From assembly GCA_017460805.1 (NCBI GenBank), contig JAFUAF010000037.1, forward strand, positions 110,712 through 174,711: 64,000 nucleotides of DNA. Reading direction: 5' to 3'. A program made the position numbers and the translations under genes. The notes under the pieces are model-generated. The model did no database searches. It was not told where the DNA came from and saw only the letters and a program-made list of their open reading frames with translations. Shown one piece after another: positions 44,414 to 51,558 of the stretch (its first letter is position 1; each line of letters starts with the position of its first letter). This DNA comes from Bacillota bacterium. Lineage in GTDB: Bacteria > Bacillota > Clostridia > Lachnospirales > CAG-274.

Positions 44414-45226
44414 TTATTCCTCACTTTTATCAATATTGTCAAATACGTGTGATACCCCGTCGGGGCCTTTGCCGCTTTCGCGGGCGATAAAATATATCCT
44501 TTCGCTTGTTTCTTTAGGTGCGTCAAAGGTGTTGTCGTCAAATACACCTTCAAGAATAAGTCCTGCCTTTTCAAGCAGCTGCTTTATTTTTTTGGCGGTA
44601 TAACCGCGTTCGTAATGATATTCTTCATAGCGGTCATAAGTGCCGTCGGGATTTTCAATAAAAAAATTCGTATAGAACTCGTTTATGCTTTCTTCTTCGT
44701 CATAGTAGTTTTCCCAGGTGTATGCGGCTGTTTCCGTTGTCTGGCCGTAACTGTTGTCGGCAAGGATGTTTTTGAATTTGTAAACGGTATTTATATCAAA
44801 AACAAACAGACCGCCAGGCTCAAGATAGTTGTTTACAAGTCGGAAAACGTGAAGAAGATCGGATTCTTCGGTTATGTAGTTTATGCTGTCGCAAAGGCAC
44901 AAAACACAATCGACCGTGCCGTAAAGTTCAAATTCGCGCATATCCTGATTGAGATATAAAACCGGCTTTTTATCGGGAGAAAGCTCTGTGTTTTTCTCCA
45001 TGGCTTCTTCAAGCATATCCTCGGATAAATCAATACCTATCGTTTCATAGCCCGCTTCGGCCAGACGGAAAGACATATTGCCCGTTCCGCAGGCAAGGTC
45101 AAGTATCAGTTTTGGTTCAATATCAAATTTTTGCCATATTTTCAGAATATATTTCATCCATTTGTCGTAAGGCACATTTGACATAAAAGTGTCATATACC
45201 TTTGCAAAGGTCTCGTAACTGCTCAT
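44414..45226 (-). CDS. Class I SAM-dependent methyltransferase
   Basis: The 270-aa protein begins YETFAKVYDTFMSNVPYDKW and has motif I LILDLACGTGNMSFRLAE and motif II-type IDLSEDMLEEA of class I methyltransferases. The substrate is unknown. It is a common neighbour of hslO in Firmicutes. Confidence 0.88.
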   Translation of the reverse strand: MSSYETFAKVYDTFMSNVPYDKWMKYILKIWQKFDIEPKLILDLACGTGNMSFRLAEAGYETIGIDLSEDMLEEAMEKNTELSPDKKPVLYLNQDMREFELYGTVDCVLCLCDSINYITEESDLLHVFRLVNNYLEPGGLFVFDINTVYKFKNILADNSYGQTTETAAYTWENYYDEEESINEFYTNFFIENPDGTYDRYEEYHYERGYTAKKIKQLLEKAGLILEGVFDDNTFDAPKETSERIYFIARESGKGPDGVSHVFDNIDKSEE

Positions 45227-45236
45227 TTTATTCTCC

Positions 45237-45971
45237 TTATTTTTTGAATATCCATAGTTTTATGACTGCAAGTACCTCACGCGCATAGCAAAGCAAAACG
45301 GCATTTTTCGGTGTTTGTGCGGGTATGCAGTGTATATTGGCAAAACCGTTGAATGCAGCAAGTCTGCCTGCACGATAGCAATGAAAATCGTTTGTGACAA
45401 AGGCTGCGGCATAATTCTTGCTGTTAAAATAACCGTCAAGCAACTCTTTTGAATATTGAAAGTTTTCGTATGTGCTTGTGGCATTTTCTTCAAGAACAAG
45501 ATTTTCTTGGGGAACACCGCCGTCCAGCATGAGTTTTTCCATAGCTTTTGCTTCGCTTATATCTTCCTGAGGACCTTTACCGCCCGAAAGTACAAAAACG
45601 GCATCGGGATTTTGTTTATAGTATTCTATTGCCGCGTAAGTGCGGGCGTACATGGTGTTGCTTGGCCTGTCGCCTATTACGGCACACCCGAGTACGATAA
45701 CTGCGTCTTCATTTCCGTCTGCCTGTACGGGTCGGTTAAAGATAATATATCCCGCTATGCCTGCATAAACAACAACAGCCGCCGCGGTCAAAAATGCGTA
45801 GGCACGCGTATATTTGTTTGCGGGCAAAAAACGAAAGCTTGAAAATACAATGCCCGCAAGTATAAGCACAAAATTTGCCGCATTGATATTTGCGAATATC
45901 CCCGTAAGGATACCGAAAAGTATCAGCAGTATGCCGAGTGCAAGCAGTATATCCTTGATGATTTTTTTCAT
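45237..45971 (-). CDS. YdcF/SanA-family (DUF218) membrane protein
   Basis: The 244-aa protein has two N-terminal transmembrane helices (about 7-50, 60-80) and a Rossmann-like DUF218 domain with DAVIVLGCAVIGDRPS, VLSGGKGPQEDISEA and EENATSTYENF. ElyC/SanA relatives act in envelope homeostasis; the reaction is not defined. First gene of the operon running down to hemW. Confidence 0.88.
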   Translation of the reverse strand: MKKIIKDILLALGILLILFGILTGIFANINAANFVLILAGIVFSSFRFLPANKYTRAYAFLTAAAVVVYAGIAGYIIFNRPVQADGNEDAVIVLGCAVIGDRPSNTMYARTYAAIEYYKQNPDAVFVLSGGKGPQEDISEAKAMEKLMLDGGVPQENLVLEENATSTYENFQYSKELLDGYFNSKNYAAAFVTNDFHCYRAGRLAAFNGFANIHCIPAQTPKNAVLLCYAREVLAVIKLWIFKK

Positions 45972-46003
45972 AAGTTCACTCCAATTAAAAAAGTCATAAA
46001 TAC

Positions 46004-46032
46004 AGTATACAATATAATCACACTTAAAACAA
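46004..46032 (-). promoter_or_regulatory. Promoter of the ydcF-hemW operon
   Basis: On the minus strand TTGTTT (46032-46027), 17-bp spacer, TATACT (46009-46004). Confidence 0.6.
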
Positions 46033-46053
46033 GAAATTATTTATTAAGATATG

Positions 46054-46082
46054 TTGAATTTTTTTGTATTGTCTGGTATAAT
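46054..46082 (+). promoter_or_regulatory. Promoter of the PHP phosphatase / WYL operon
   Basis: TTGAAT (46054-46059), 17-bp spacer, TATAAT (46077-46082), divergent from the promoter at 46004-46032. Confidence 0.7.
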
Positions 46083-46117
46083 CAAACTAACAACACTTAG
46101 ATTGGAGGAATCGGGAA

Positions 46118-46915
46118 ATGTATCTGACAGATTACCATATTCATACAAGTTTTTCATCCGACAGCGAAGCACCGATGGAGGAAATGATTCTGGCGGCTAT
46201 TGACAAAGGCCTTGACGAGATCGCTTTCACGGATCATGTGGATTTTGATGACAGGTATACTTTTACGGACTATAATTTATATATACCATACCTTGAGGAC
46301 TTAAAACATAAGTACAAGAACGATATTACAATAAAACTTGGCATAGAAGTAGGGCTTGAAAACACAAAGGCGGATAAAGTCAATACTATAACTGCGGCTT
46401 TTCCCTTTGATTTTATAATAGGCTCTTCACACAGCGTAAAATGCTATGACCTCTATTTTGACCAAAAGGAGTTTTTCTCAACAAGAACAAAACAGGAAGC
46501 ATATAATACCTATTTTGAGGAAATGTTCAAAAATATACAGACGTGTACCGATTTTTGTGTTTACGGACACCTTAATTTTGTTTCAAGATATGGAATGTAT
46601 AGTGATAATTCCGTAAATTATATGGAGTTTTCGCCCGTAATAGATGCGGTGCTGAAAGAACTTATAAACCGCGGAAAGGGTATAGAGATAAATACTTCGG
46701 GCTACAGATACGGCATCAATGACTGCTATCCCGATATAGAGATATTAAAACGCTATAAAGCGCTTGGCGGTGAGATAGTGACGATAGGTTCCGATGCGCA
46801 CTATGCCAAAGACGTTGCCGACCATATAGGTGCGGCTTATGATATGCTGAATATTGCGGGATTTAAGTATATAACAATATTCAAAGCAAGAAAACCACAG
46901 TTTATCAGACTGTAA
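46118..46915 (+). CDS. PHP-domain histidinol-phosphatase-like phosphatase (HisJ family)
   Basis: The 265-aa protein begins with the PHP metal motif TDYHIHTSFSSDSEAP and has EIAFTDHVDFDD, IIGSSHSVKCYD and TIGSDAHYAKDVADHIG. This is the HisK/HisJ type of histidinol phosphatase. No other his genes are nearby, so a different phosphoester substrate is possible. Followed 9 bp later by the WYL regulator. Confidence 0.85.
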   Translation: MYLTDYHIHTSFSSDSEAPMEEMILAAIDKGLDEIAFTDHVDFDDRYTFTDYNLYIPYLEDLKHKYKNDITIKLGIEVGLENTKADKVNTITAAFPFDFIIGSSHSVKCYDLYFDQKEFFSTRTKQEAYNTYFEEMFKNIQTCTDFCVYGHLNFVSRYGMYSDNSVNYMEFSPVIDAVLKELINRGKGIEINTSGYRYGINDCYPDIEILKRYKALGGEIVTIGSDAHYAKDVADHIGAAYDMLNIAGFKYITIFKARKPQFIRL

Positions 46916-46924
46916 GAGGATATT

Positions 46925-47902
46925 ATGGCAACTTATCACGAAAACAAACTTAAACTGCTTTATCTGATGAGGTATTTTATAGAAAATACCGATGAAGAGC
47001 ATCCTACAAATTCAAAGGAAATAATAGAGTATCTTAACAGTCTTGGCATAAGTGCGGAAAGAAAGTCTGTCTATAATGATATAGAAACTCTCAGGGCAGC
47101 GGGTATGGATATTATAAGCAAGGGCAAACGCGGCGGATGCTATCTTGCAAGCGGCGAGTTTCAGCTTGCGGAACTTAAACTTCTTGTAGATGCGGTGCAG
47201 GTGGCGAAAGTCATTACACCAAAAAAATCCAAGGAGCTGATAGAAAAATTGTCCAAGCAGACCAGTAAATTTCACGCAAATGAATTCAAGCGCGATGTTG
47301 TTTTGATGAATAGGGCTAAGTCTGCAAACGAGACTATTTATTATAATATAGACCGTATACATAATGCCATTGTGGAGCGCAAGGAGATCTCTTTCCGCTA
47401 TATGGAGTGGAATCTTGAAAAAAAACTTGTCGAGAAACCGCGCGAATACAGAATTTCTCCGTGGCTTCTTGTGTGGGATAATGAAAATTATTATCTTGTC
47501 GGCTATGACGATGTCCGCGGCGAGACTCGTCATTACAGAGTTGACAAAATGAAACGCGTAACAGTAACGAAAAACGACTGCAAAAACGAGGCGGAGTATC
47601 AAAAACTGGATAAATCGGCATATGGAAAGGCTACTTTCGGTATGTTTGGCGGAAACAGGGCGCAGCTTAAAATTTGTTTTGCAAATGAGCTTATAGGGGC
47701 GGTTATCGACCGCTTTGGCACCGATATAAAAACATATGCTTATGATGAGCATAATTTCTGCGTCCAGCTGGATATTGATGTCAGCAACAGGTTTTTCGGC
47801 TGGCTTGCGGGTTTTGGCAGCGATGCAAAAATACTGGAGCCTTATATGGCTGCGGAAGAATACAGACGATTTATATTGAATATTGTCGAAAATTATCGTT
47901 AA
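46925..47902 (+). CDS. WYL-domain transcriptional regulator
   Basis: 325 aa: an N-terminal HTH_11 winged helix (LGISAERKSVYNDIETLRAAG, about residues 38-58, given here in part), a central WYL ligand domain (ERKEISFRYMEWN ... EYRISPWLLVWDNENYYLV) and a C-terminal WCX extension. It controls unknown targets, possibly including the adjoining PHP gene. Transcribed with it. Confidence 0.9.
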   Translation: MATYHENKLKLLYLMRYFIENTDEEHPTNSKEIIEYLNSLGISAERKSVYNDIETLRAAGMDIISKGKRGGCYLASGEFQLAELKLLVDAVQVAKVITPKKSKELIEKLSKQTSKFHANEFKRDVVLMNRAKSANETIYYNIDRIHNAIVERKEISFRYMEWNLEKKLVEKPREYRISPWLLVWDNENYYLVGYDDVRGETRHYRVDKMKRVTVTKNDCKNEAEYQKLDKSAYGKATFGMFGGNRAQLKICFANELIGAVIDRFGTDIKTYAYDEHNFCVQLDIDVSNRFFGWLAGFGSDAKILEPYMAAEEYRRFILNIVENYR

Positions 47903-47926
47903 AAAGGGCTGTTAAGCCCTTTTTTT
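47901..47926. terminator. Bidirectional terminator
   Basis: AAAAAGGGCT (47901-47910) pairs with AGCCCTTTTT (47915-47924) around a 4-nt loop. It serves the WYL gene and the end of the split amidase gene. Confidence 0.85.
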
Positions 47927-48423
47927 AGTTCAGAAATTCGTCTATGCCGTTAGCTATGCCTATAGCACAGTTTTCGCGGAAAACAGGCTCAAAAAGCAGT
48001 GCGGCTTCTTCGGGGTTGCTCAAAAATGCGGTCTCAACAAGGACTGCGGGCATGGAAGTGCGCCTTAAAACCGCAAAATTAGCTGTCATTACACCCAGAT
48101 CGGGAGTGTCTATAGCATCGACAAGGGCGGTGTTTACATACTCTGCAAGTCTTGCCGCGGTAGTTTCAAGACGGAAACAATAAGTGGAAGTTCCTTTAAA
48201 AACAGGGTTTTCGTTTGAGTTACAATGGATGCTGATAAAATAATCGGCACCCCAGCTGTTTGCCATTTCGGCTCGTTTCGAAAGACTTACGGTCACATCC
48301 TCCGTTCTCGAATAGGCAACTTCATAACCGCGGCTTTTCAATATTCTTCCGAGTCTTAAACCGATATCGAGAGTAACATAGGCTTCTTCAAGTCCGTTTG
48401 CGGCTATAGCCCCCGGATTGCTT
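47925..48423 (-). pseudogene. N-acetylmuramoyl-L-alanine amidase, C-terminal part of a split gene
   Basis: From the junction the frame reads SNPGAIAANGLEEAYVTLDI (the second Zn-ligand Glu), then WGADYFISIHCNS (third Zn ligand His) and VLVETAFLSNPEE (catalytic Glu) to the stop at 47925: 165 residues of an Amidase_3 domain. The missing first 12 residues with the first Zn-ligand His lie at 50455-50489, beyond the inserted element. Joined, they give a 177-aa enzyme without signal peptide that begins like B. subtilis CwlC, the mother-cell lysis amidase. As sequenced, the gene cannot make an active enzyme unless the element leaves. Confidence 0.88.
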
Positions 48424-48445
48424 CCGCCTAATACAGAGAGGTATC
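48411..48445. other. Element-host junction, left (att site of the serine recombinase)
   Basis: The host half-site CCCCGGA (48411-48417) and the core CCGCC (48424-48428) are followed by the element arm, whose inner part TAATACAGAGAGGTATC mirrors the other end. Read on the coding (minus) strand, the arm ends ATTAGGC immediately before the central GG. Confidence 0.8.
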
Positions 48446-49544
48446 AATTATTTTTGTAATAAAATACAAATTTTCCTGTTTGTTTGTCAAAAATTATTAT
48501 TTCGAATATGTTTTTTAGCTTACGGTTATCCGACAAAATATCGGGTAATTCTTTTATGCTTGTGTTGTTCTCAAGTTCTTTTGAAATGACCTCTGCTGCT
48601 TTTTTTACGGAAACGAGATGGGAGATTTTGCATTTGCCGTGGTTATACCCGCAGCATTGCAGATACATCCTCTTTTTTGTGTACACAAGCGATGAACCGC
48701 AGCAGCTGCACTTTATAAGCGAAGAAAATGCGCCTTTGTTTTCGGATGCGCGGTGTTTTGGGGTTTTAAGCTTGGAATTGACATTTTCCCATTGTTTTTC
48801 GTCAATTATCGGCTGCCATGTACTTTTTGAAATTATGCTTTTGTTGTTTCCCGTCCAATGGGAATAACCTTTGTAAGACGGATTTTTCAGTATGTATCTT
48901 ACTGCATCCTCACTGAATCTATTGCCGTTTTTTGTTACCGCACCGATATTATTAAGCTCTTTGGCGATCTGCCGCAGCGGCTTTCCCGACATAAAAGAGT
49001 CATAAATAAATCGGACATATTCCGCTTCATCGGGAATGATGATATAATTTCCGTTTTCGGCTTTGTAACCCAAACAGGGACGGGTCTGCAATTCCCCTCG
49101 GAGTGCTTTTTCCGCCTGTCCTTTTTGTACCTCTTCGGAAAGGTTAAGACTGTAGTATTCCGCCATGGATTCGAGTATACTTTCAAGTATTATGCCGAAT
49201 TTATCGTCTTCTATATGTTCCGTTACGGATATCACTTTAACGCCGTATTTTTTTAATGTGGTTTTATAAGCTACACTTTCGCTCCTGCTGCGGCTGAAAC
49301 GGTCAAATTTATGCACAAGTATGACTGAAAATTCGTGCTTTTTGGCGGCGGCTATCATTTGCATAAATGCCGGACGCTTTGCTGCTGTTCTGCCTGATAT
49401 ACCTGCATCGGTGTATATGTTTTCGGCAAAAATGTGTAAATCGTTATTTTTTGCGTATGTGTGTATTGCTTTAAGCTGTGCATCGGGGGAGTATTCTGTC
49501 TGATCTTCCGTGCTAACCCTTATATAAGCTGCTGCTTCGTACAT
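48444..49544 (-). CDS. Serine recombinase of the intervening element
   Basis: 366 aa. The N-terminal resolvase domain (about 1-150) has the nucleophile serine in AAYIRVSTEDQ, then DAGISGRTAAKRPAF and VHKFDRFSRSRSE. A recombinase domain follows (about 165-255: GKPLRQIAKELNNIGAVTKN), then a zinc ribbon (IKCSCCGSSLVYTKKRMYL ... QCCGYNHGKCKI, about 285-320) and only about 45 further residues. It is shorter than most large serine integrases, and the long coiled-coil insertion that controls directionality seems reduced or absent, so it might catalyse excision without a separate directionality factor. ATG 49544 follows GGAGGTG. Confidence 0.9.
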   Translation of the reverse strand: MYEAAAYIRVSTEDQTEYSPDAQLKAIHTYAKNNDLHIFAENIYTDAGISGRTAAKRPAFMQMIAAAKKHEFSVILVHKFDRFSRSRSESVAYKTTLKKYGVKVISVTEHIEDDKFGIILESILESMAEYYSLNLSEEVQKGQAEKALRGELQTRPCLGYKAENGNYIIIPDEAEYVRFIYDSFMSGKPLRQIAKELNNIGAVTKNGNRFSEDAVRYILKNPSYKGYSHWTGNNKSIISKSTWQPIIDEKQWENVNSKLKTPKHRASENKGAFSSLIKCSCCGSSLVYTKKRMYLQCCGYNHGKCKISHLVSVKKAAEVISKELENNTSIKELPDILSDNRKLKNIFEIIIFDKQTGKFVFYYKNN

Positions 49545-49636
49545 CTTTTCACCTCCGTTATACATTTATGATTTTTATGGCAAAAAATACCTTGATTTTA
49601 TTGAAGATTAACAAAATATACTTTTTGTGCGGAAAA

Positions 49637-49679
49637 TGTCAAAATTTGTGTTGCACCGAAACAGAAAGTATGATATTAT
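49637..49679 (+). promoter_or_regulatory. Promoter of the Spo0A-like gene with a possible 0A box
   Basis: TTGCAC (49651-49656), 17-bp spacer, TATTAT (49674-49679). Just upstream TGTCAAA (49637-49643) differs by one base from the Spo0A box TGTCGAA. An exact TGTCGAA occurs at 50414-50420 near the right end of the element, inside the regulator gene, and may be chance. The region 49545-49751 must also hold the divergent recombinase promoter, which I could not assign to a sigma class. Confidence 0.5.
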
Positions 49680-49751
49680 TATGAATAAACTGTACAAATA
49701 GAGAGAAATACGCTTTCTATTTGTGTAATAAATTAATATAAGGAGAATGAA

Positions 49752-50432
49752 ATGAAAGCGGTATTTTTTGACATCGACAAGGAACGCATGGAGAGGAATT
49801 ATGAATTTTTTACACAAAAGAAAAACCTTGTTTTTATTCCGGTAAATACCATGGAAAACTTTATCGAGGCCGATGCGGCAGCGGATGTGGCGATAGTTTA
49901 TTATTCGGATTTTATGACGGAAGAATTTATGGAGGTAAAATATATCGGAAGAGCAAAGCATATTTATCTTATTTGCGGAGAAAGCACGCCTTCAAGCTAT
50001 CTGCTTGGTTTTTTCCTTAAAGCGGAGTGTGTGGAAGGTATTTATGAAAAAGAGAAAATATATGAATTGATGAGAAATGAAATTGAAAATATCGGAAATA
50101 CAAATACGTCAAAATATATCGAAAAACTGATGCGCGTCTGTCGCATACCGGTGCATCTGACGGGAAGAACGTATCTTAAAACTGCCGTTGAAATGTGCTG
50201 TGCAAATGCGGAAATGCTTTCGGGTATCACAAAAATATTATATCCTTCAATATCAAAATATTACAGTGTCAGTTCGTGTTCCGTTGAAAGGGCGCTGAGA
50301 ATTGTGATAGATAAAAGCTGGTCAAAGGACAATGAGGGCTATACACAAATACTTAATATCGGCATACACAAAAAGCCGACAAATAAAGAGTTTATTGCAG
50401 CCGCTGTGAATTATGTCGAAAATCAAAAATGA
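49752..50432 (+). CDS. Regulator with Spo0A-type DNA-binding domain and degenerate receiver-like domain
   Basis: 226 aa. The C-terminal half (about 118-224) matches the Spo0A effector domain: IPVHLTGRTYLKTAVEM, LSGITKILYPSISKYY, the recognition-helix segment SCSVERALRIVIDKSW, and KPTNKEFIAAAV. The N-terminal 100 residues look like a receiver fold (MKAVFFDIDKERMERNY, then ADVAIVYYSDF), but the phospho-acceptor aspartate position appears to be tyrosine, so activity is probably phosphorylation-independent. ATG 49752 follows AAGGAG. It likely controls the divergent recombinase, linking excision to sporulation; this is inference. Confidence 0.85.
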   Translation: MKAVFFDIDKERMERNYEFFTQKKNLVFIPVNTMENFIEADAAADVAIVYYSDFMTEEFMEVKYIGRAKHIYLICGESTPSSYLLGFFLKAECVEGIYEKEKIYELMRNEIENIGNTNTSKYIEKLMRVCRIPVHLTGRTYLKTAVEMCCANAEMLSGITKILYPSISKYYSVSSCSVERALRIVIDKSWSKDNEGYTQILNIGIHKKPTNKEFIAAAVNYVENQK

Positions 50433-50433
50433 T

Positions 50434-50469
50434 GGTACCCCGCAGTGATTAGGCCCGCCGTGTCCGGGG
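50434..50469. other. Element-host junction, right (att site of the serine recombinase)
   Basis: The element arm GGTACCCCGCAGTGATTAG ends at the core CCGCC (50455-50459), followed by the host half-site TCCGGGG (50463-50469). With the left junction it rebuilds an attB with arms CCCCGGA / TCCGGGG 14 bp apart, centred on GG (coding strand). Confidence 0.8.
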
Positions 50470-50489
50470 TCGATAAAAATTTTTGTCAT
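50455..50489 (-). pseudogene. N-acetylmuramoyl-L-alanine amidase, N-terminal part of the split gene
   Basis: ATG 50489 begins MTKIFIDPGHGG, the start of a cytoplasmic-type Amidase_3 protein (CwlC begins MVKIFIDPGHGGSDPGA). An AAAGGTGTG ribosome-binding site precedes it. After the core, the frame runs into element sequence. The rest of the gene is at 47925-48423. A possible sigma-A-like promoter (TTCACA, 18 bp, TATTAT on the minus strand) lies upstream; a mother-cell promoter was not recognised. Confidence 0.85.
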
Positions 50490-50613
50490 AAAAAACACAC
50501 CTTTTTATTCTGTCGCTATATAATATTTCCGATTCTTAAATATTGTGAAAAAAATACTGGAAATTATTGCGATTTTGGGTTATAATATAAAGAGTAATTT
50601 TTTTGGAGGTATT

Positions 50614-51555
50614 ATGAGATACATAAACGAATTAAGAGACGGAGAAAATGTAATAGAGTTTTATTTTTGCAAATTGCGTGAAAGCAAGCTATCAAAGGCG
50701 GGGAAAAACTATCTTTCACTTGTGTTGCAGGATAAAACGGGGACAATAAACGCTAAAGTCTGGGAGCAGACAAACCGTATACAGAGTTTTGAAACGGGCG
50801 ATTTTATCAAGATAGACGGCACCGTACAGACATACAACGGAGATCTTCAGCTTATACTGCGCCAGATAAGACGTGCGCAGGAGGGAGAATATGACGAGGC
50901 GGATTATATTCCCTCAACATCAAGGAACATTGATGAGATGTGGAAGGATTTTACCGCATATATAGATACCTTTGAAAACGAATACATAAAAAAACTGGTT
51001 ACGGCTGTTTTTATTGACAACGAGCATATCAATAAAGAGTTTAAAAAACATACCGCTGCCAAAAGTATGCACCATAACTATCTTGGCGGCCTGCTTGAAC
51101 ATTCGCTTTCCGTTACACAGATGTGTGAGAAAATGGCGGAACATTATCCACAGGCAAACAGGGATATACTTGTGTCCTGCGGAATGATGCACGATGTTGC
51201 CAAAATAAACGAACTTTCGGATTTTCCCAATATAGATTATACCGACAGCGGTGAGCTTTTGGGTCATCTTGTTATGGGAAGTGAAATGATAGGCAGAGAA
51301 GCGGACAAAATAGAGGGATTTCCGCCTGCGCTCAAACACATGATACAGCATTGTATTCTGTCTCATCACGGCGAGTTGGAATTTGGTTCTCCAAAAACTC
51401 CGAGGACATTGGAAGCTATGCTTTTGCACTATGCCGACAATATGGATGCTTATGTAAAAATGTTTGAAGAAGCGGTTGATGCCGACAATACCCATGGCGC
51501 ATGGGTCGGCTATCATCGCGTAATGGCGCGTAATCTGCGCAAAACACAGTTTTAA
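50614..51555 (+). CDS. yhaM: 3'-5' exoribonuclease YhaM
   Basis: 313 aa, the family's usual length. An N-terminal OB-fold (about 15-85: YLSLVLQDKTGTINAKVWEQ) is followed by an HD hydrolase domain with HHNYLGGLLEHSLSV, MMHDVAKINEL, ILSHHGELEFG and LHYADNMDAY. It degrades RNA from the 3' end and takes part in DNA metabolism in Bacillus. ATG 50614 follows GGAGG; TATAAT at 50581-50586 marks the promoter. Confidence 0.92.
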   Translation: MRYINELRDGENVIEFYFCKLRESKLSKAGKNYLSLVLQDKTGTINAKVWEQTNRIQSFETGDFIKIDGTVQTYNGDLQLILRQIRRAQEGEYDEADYIPSTSRNIDEMWKDFTAYIDTFENEYIKKLVTAVFIDNEHINKEFKKHTAAKSMHHNYLGGLLEHSLSVTQMCEKMAEHYPQANRDILVSCGMMHDVAKINELSDFPNIDYTDSGELLGHLVMGSEMIGREADKIEGFPPALKHMIQHCILSHHGELEFGSPKTPRTLEAMLLHYADNMDAYVKMFEEAVDADNTHGAWVGYHRVMARNLRKTQF

Positions 51556-51558
51556 GCT

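Larger units (their letters stand above)
48424..50459. mobile_element. Two-gene intervening element with serine recombinase and Spo0A-type regulator, inside an amidase gene
   Basis: The 5-bp core CCGCC occurs at 48424-48428 and 50455-50459, 2,031 bp apart. The content is a minus-strand serine recombinase ending 16 bp from the left core, a 207-bp divergent control region, and a plus-strand Spo0A-domain gene ending 22 bp from the right core; nothing else fits. Element ends are imperfect inverted repeats (seven perfect bases next to the core, then 9 of 13 with one gap). Deleting the element restores DPGHGG-SNPGA in frame. This is the design of developmentally excised elements such as skin, but far smaller. 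Excision itself is inferred. Confidence 0.85.

Noticed and set aside
48424..50459. Ordinary insertion sequence (IS607-like) in the amidase gene
   Set aside because: No TnpB; the recombinase has the resolvase-recombinase-zinc ribbon order of large serine recombinases, and the ends form matching att half-sites.
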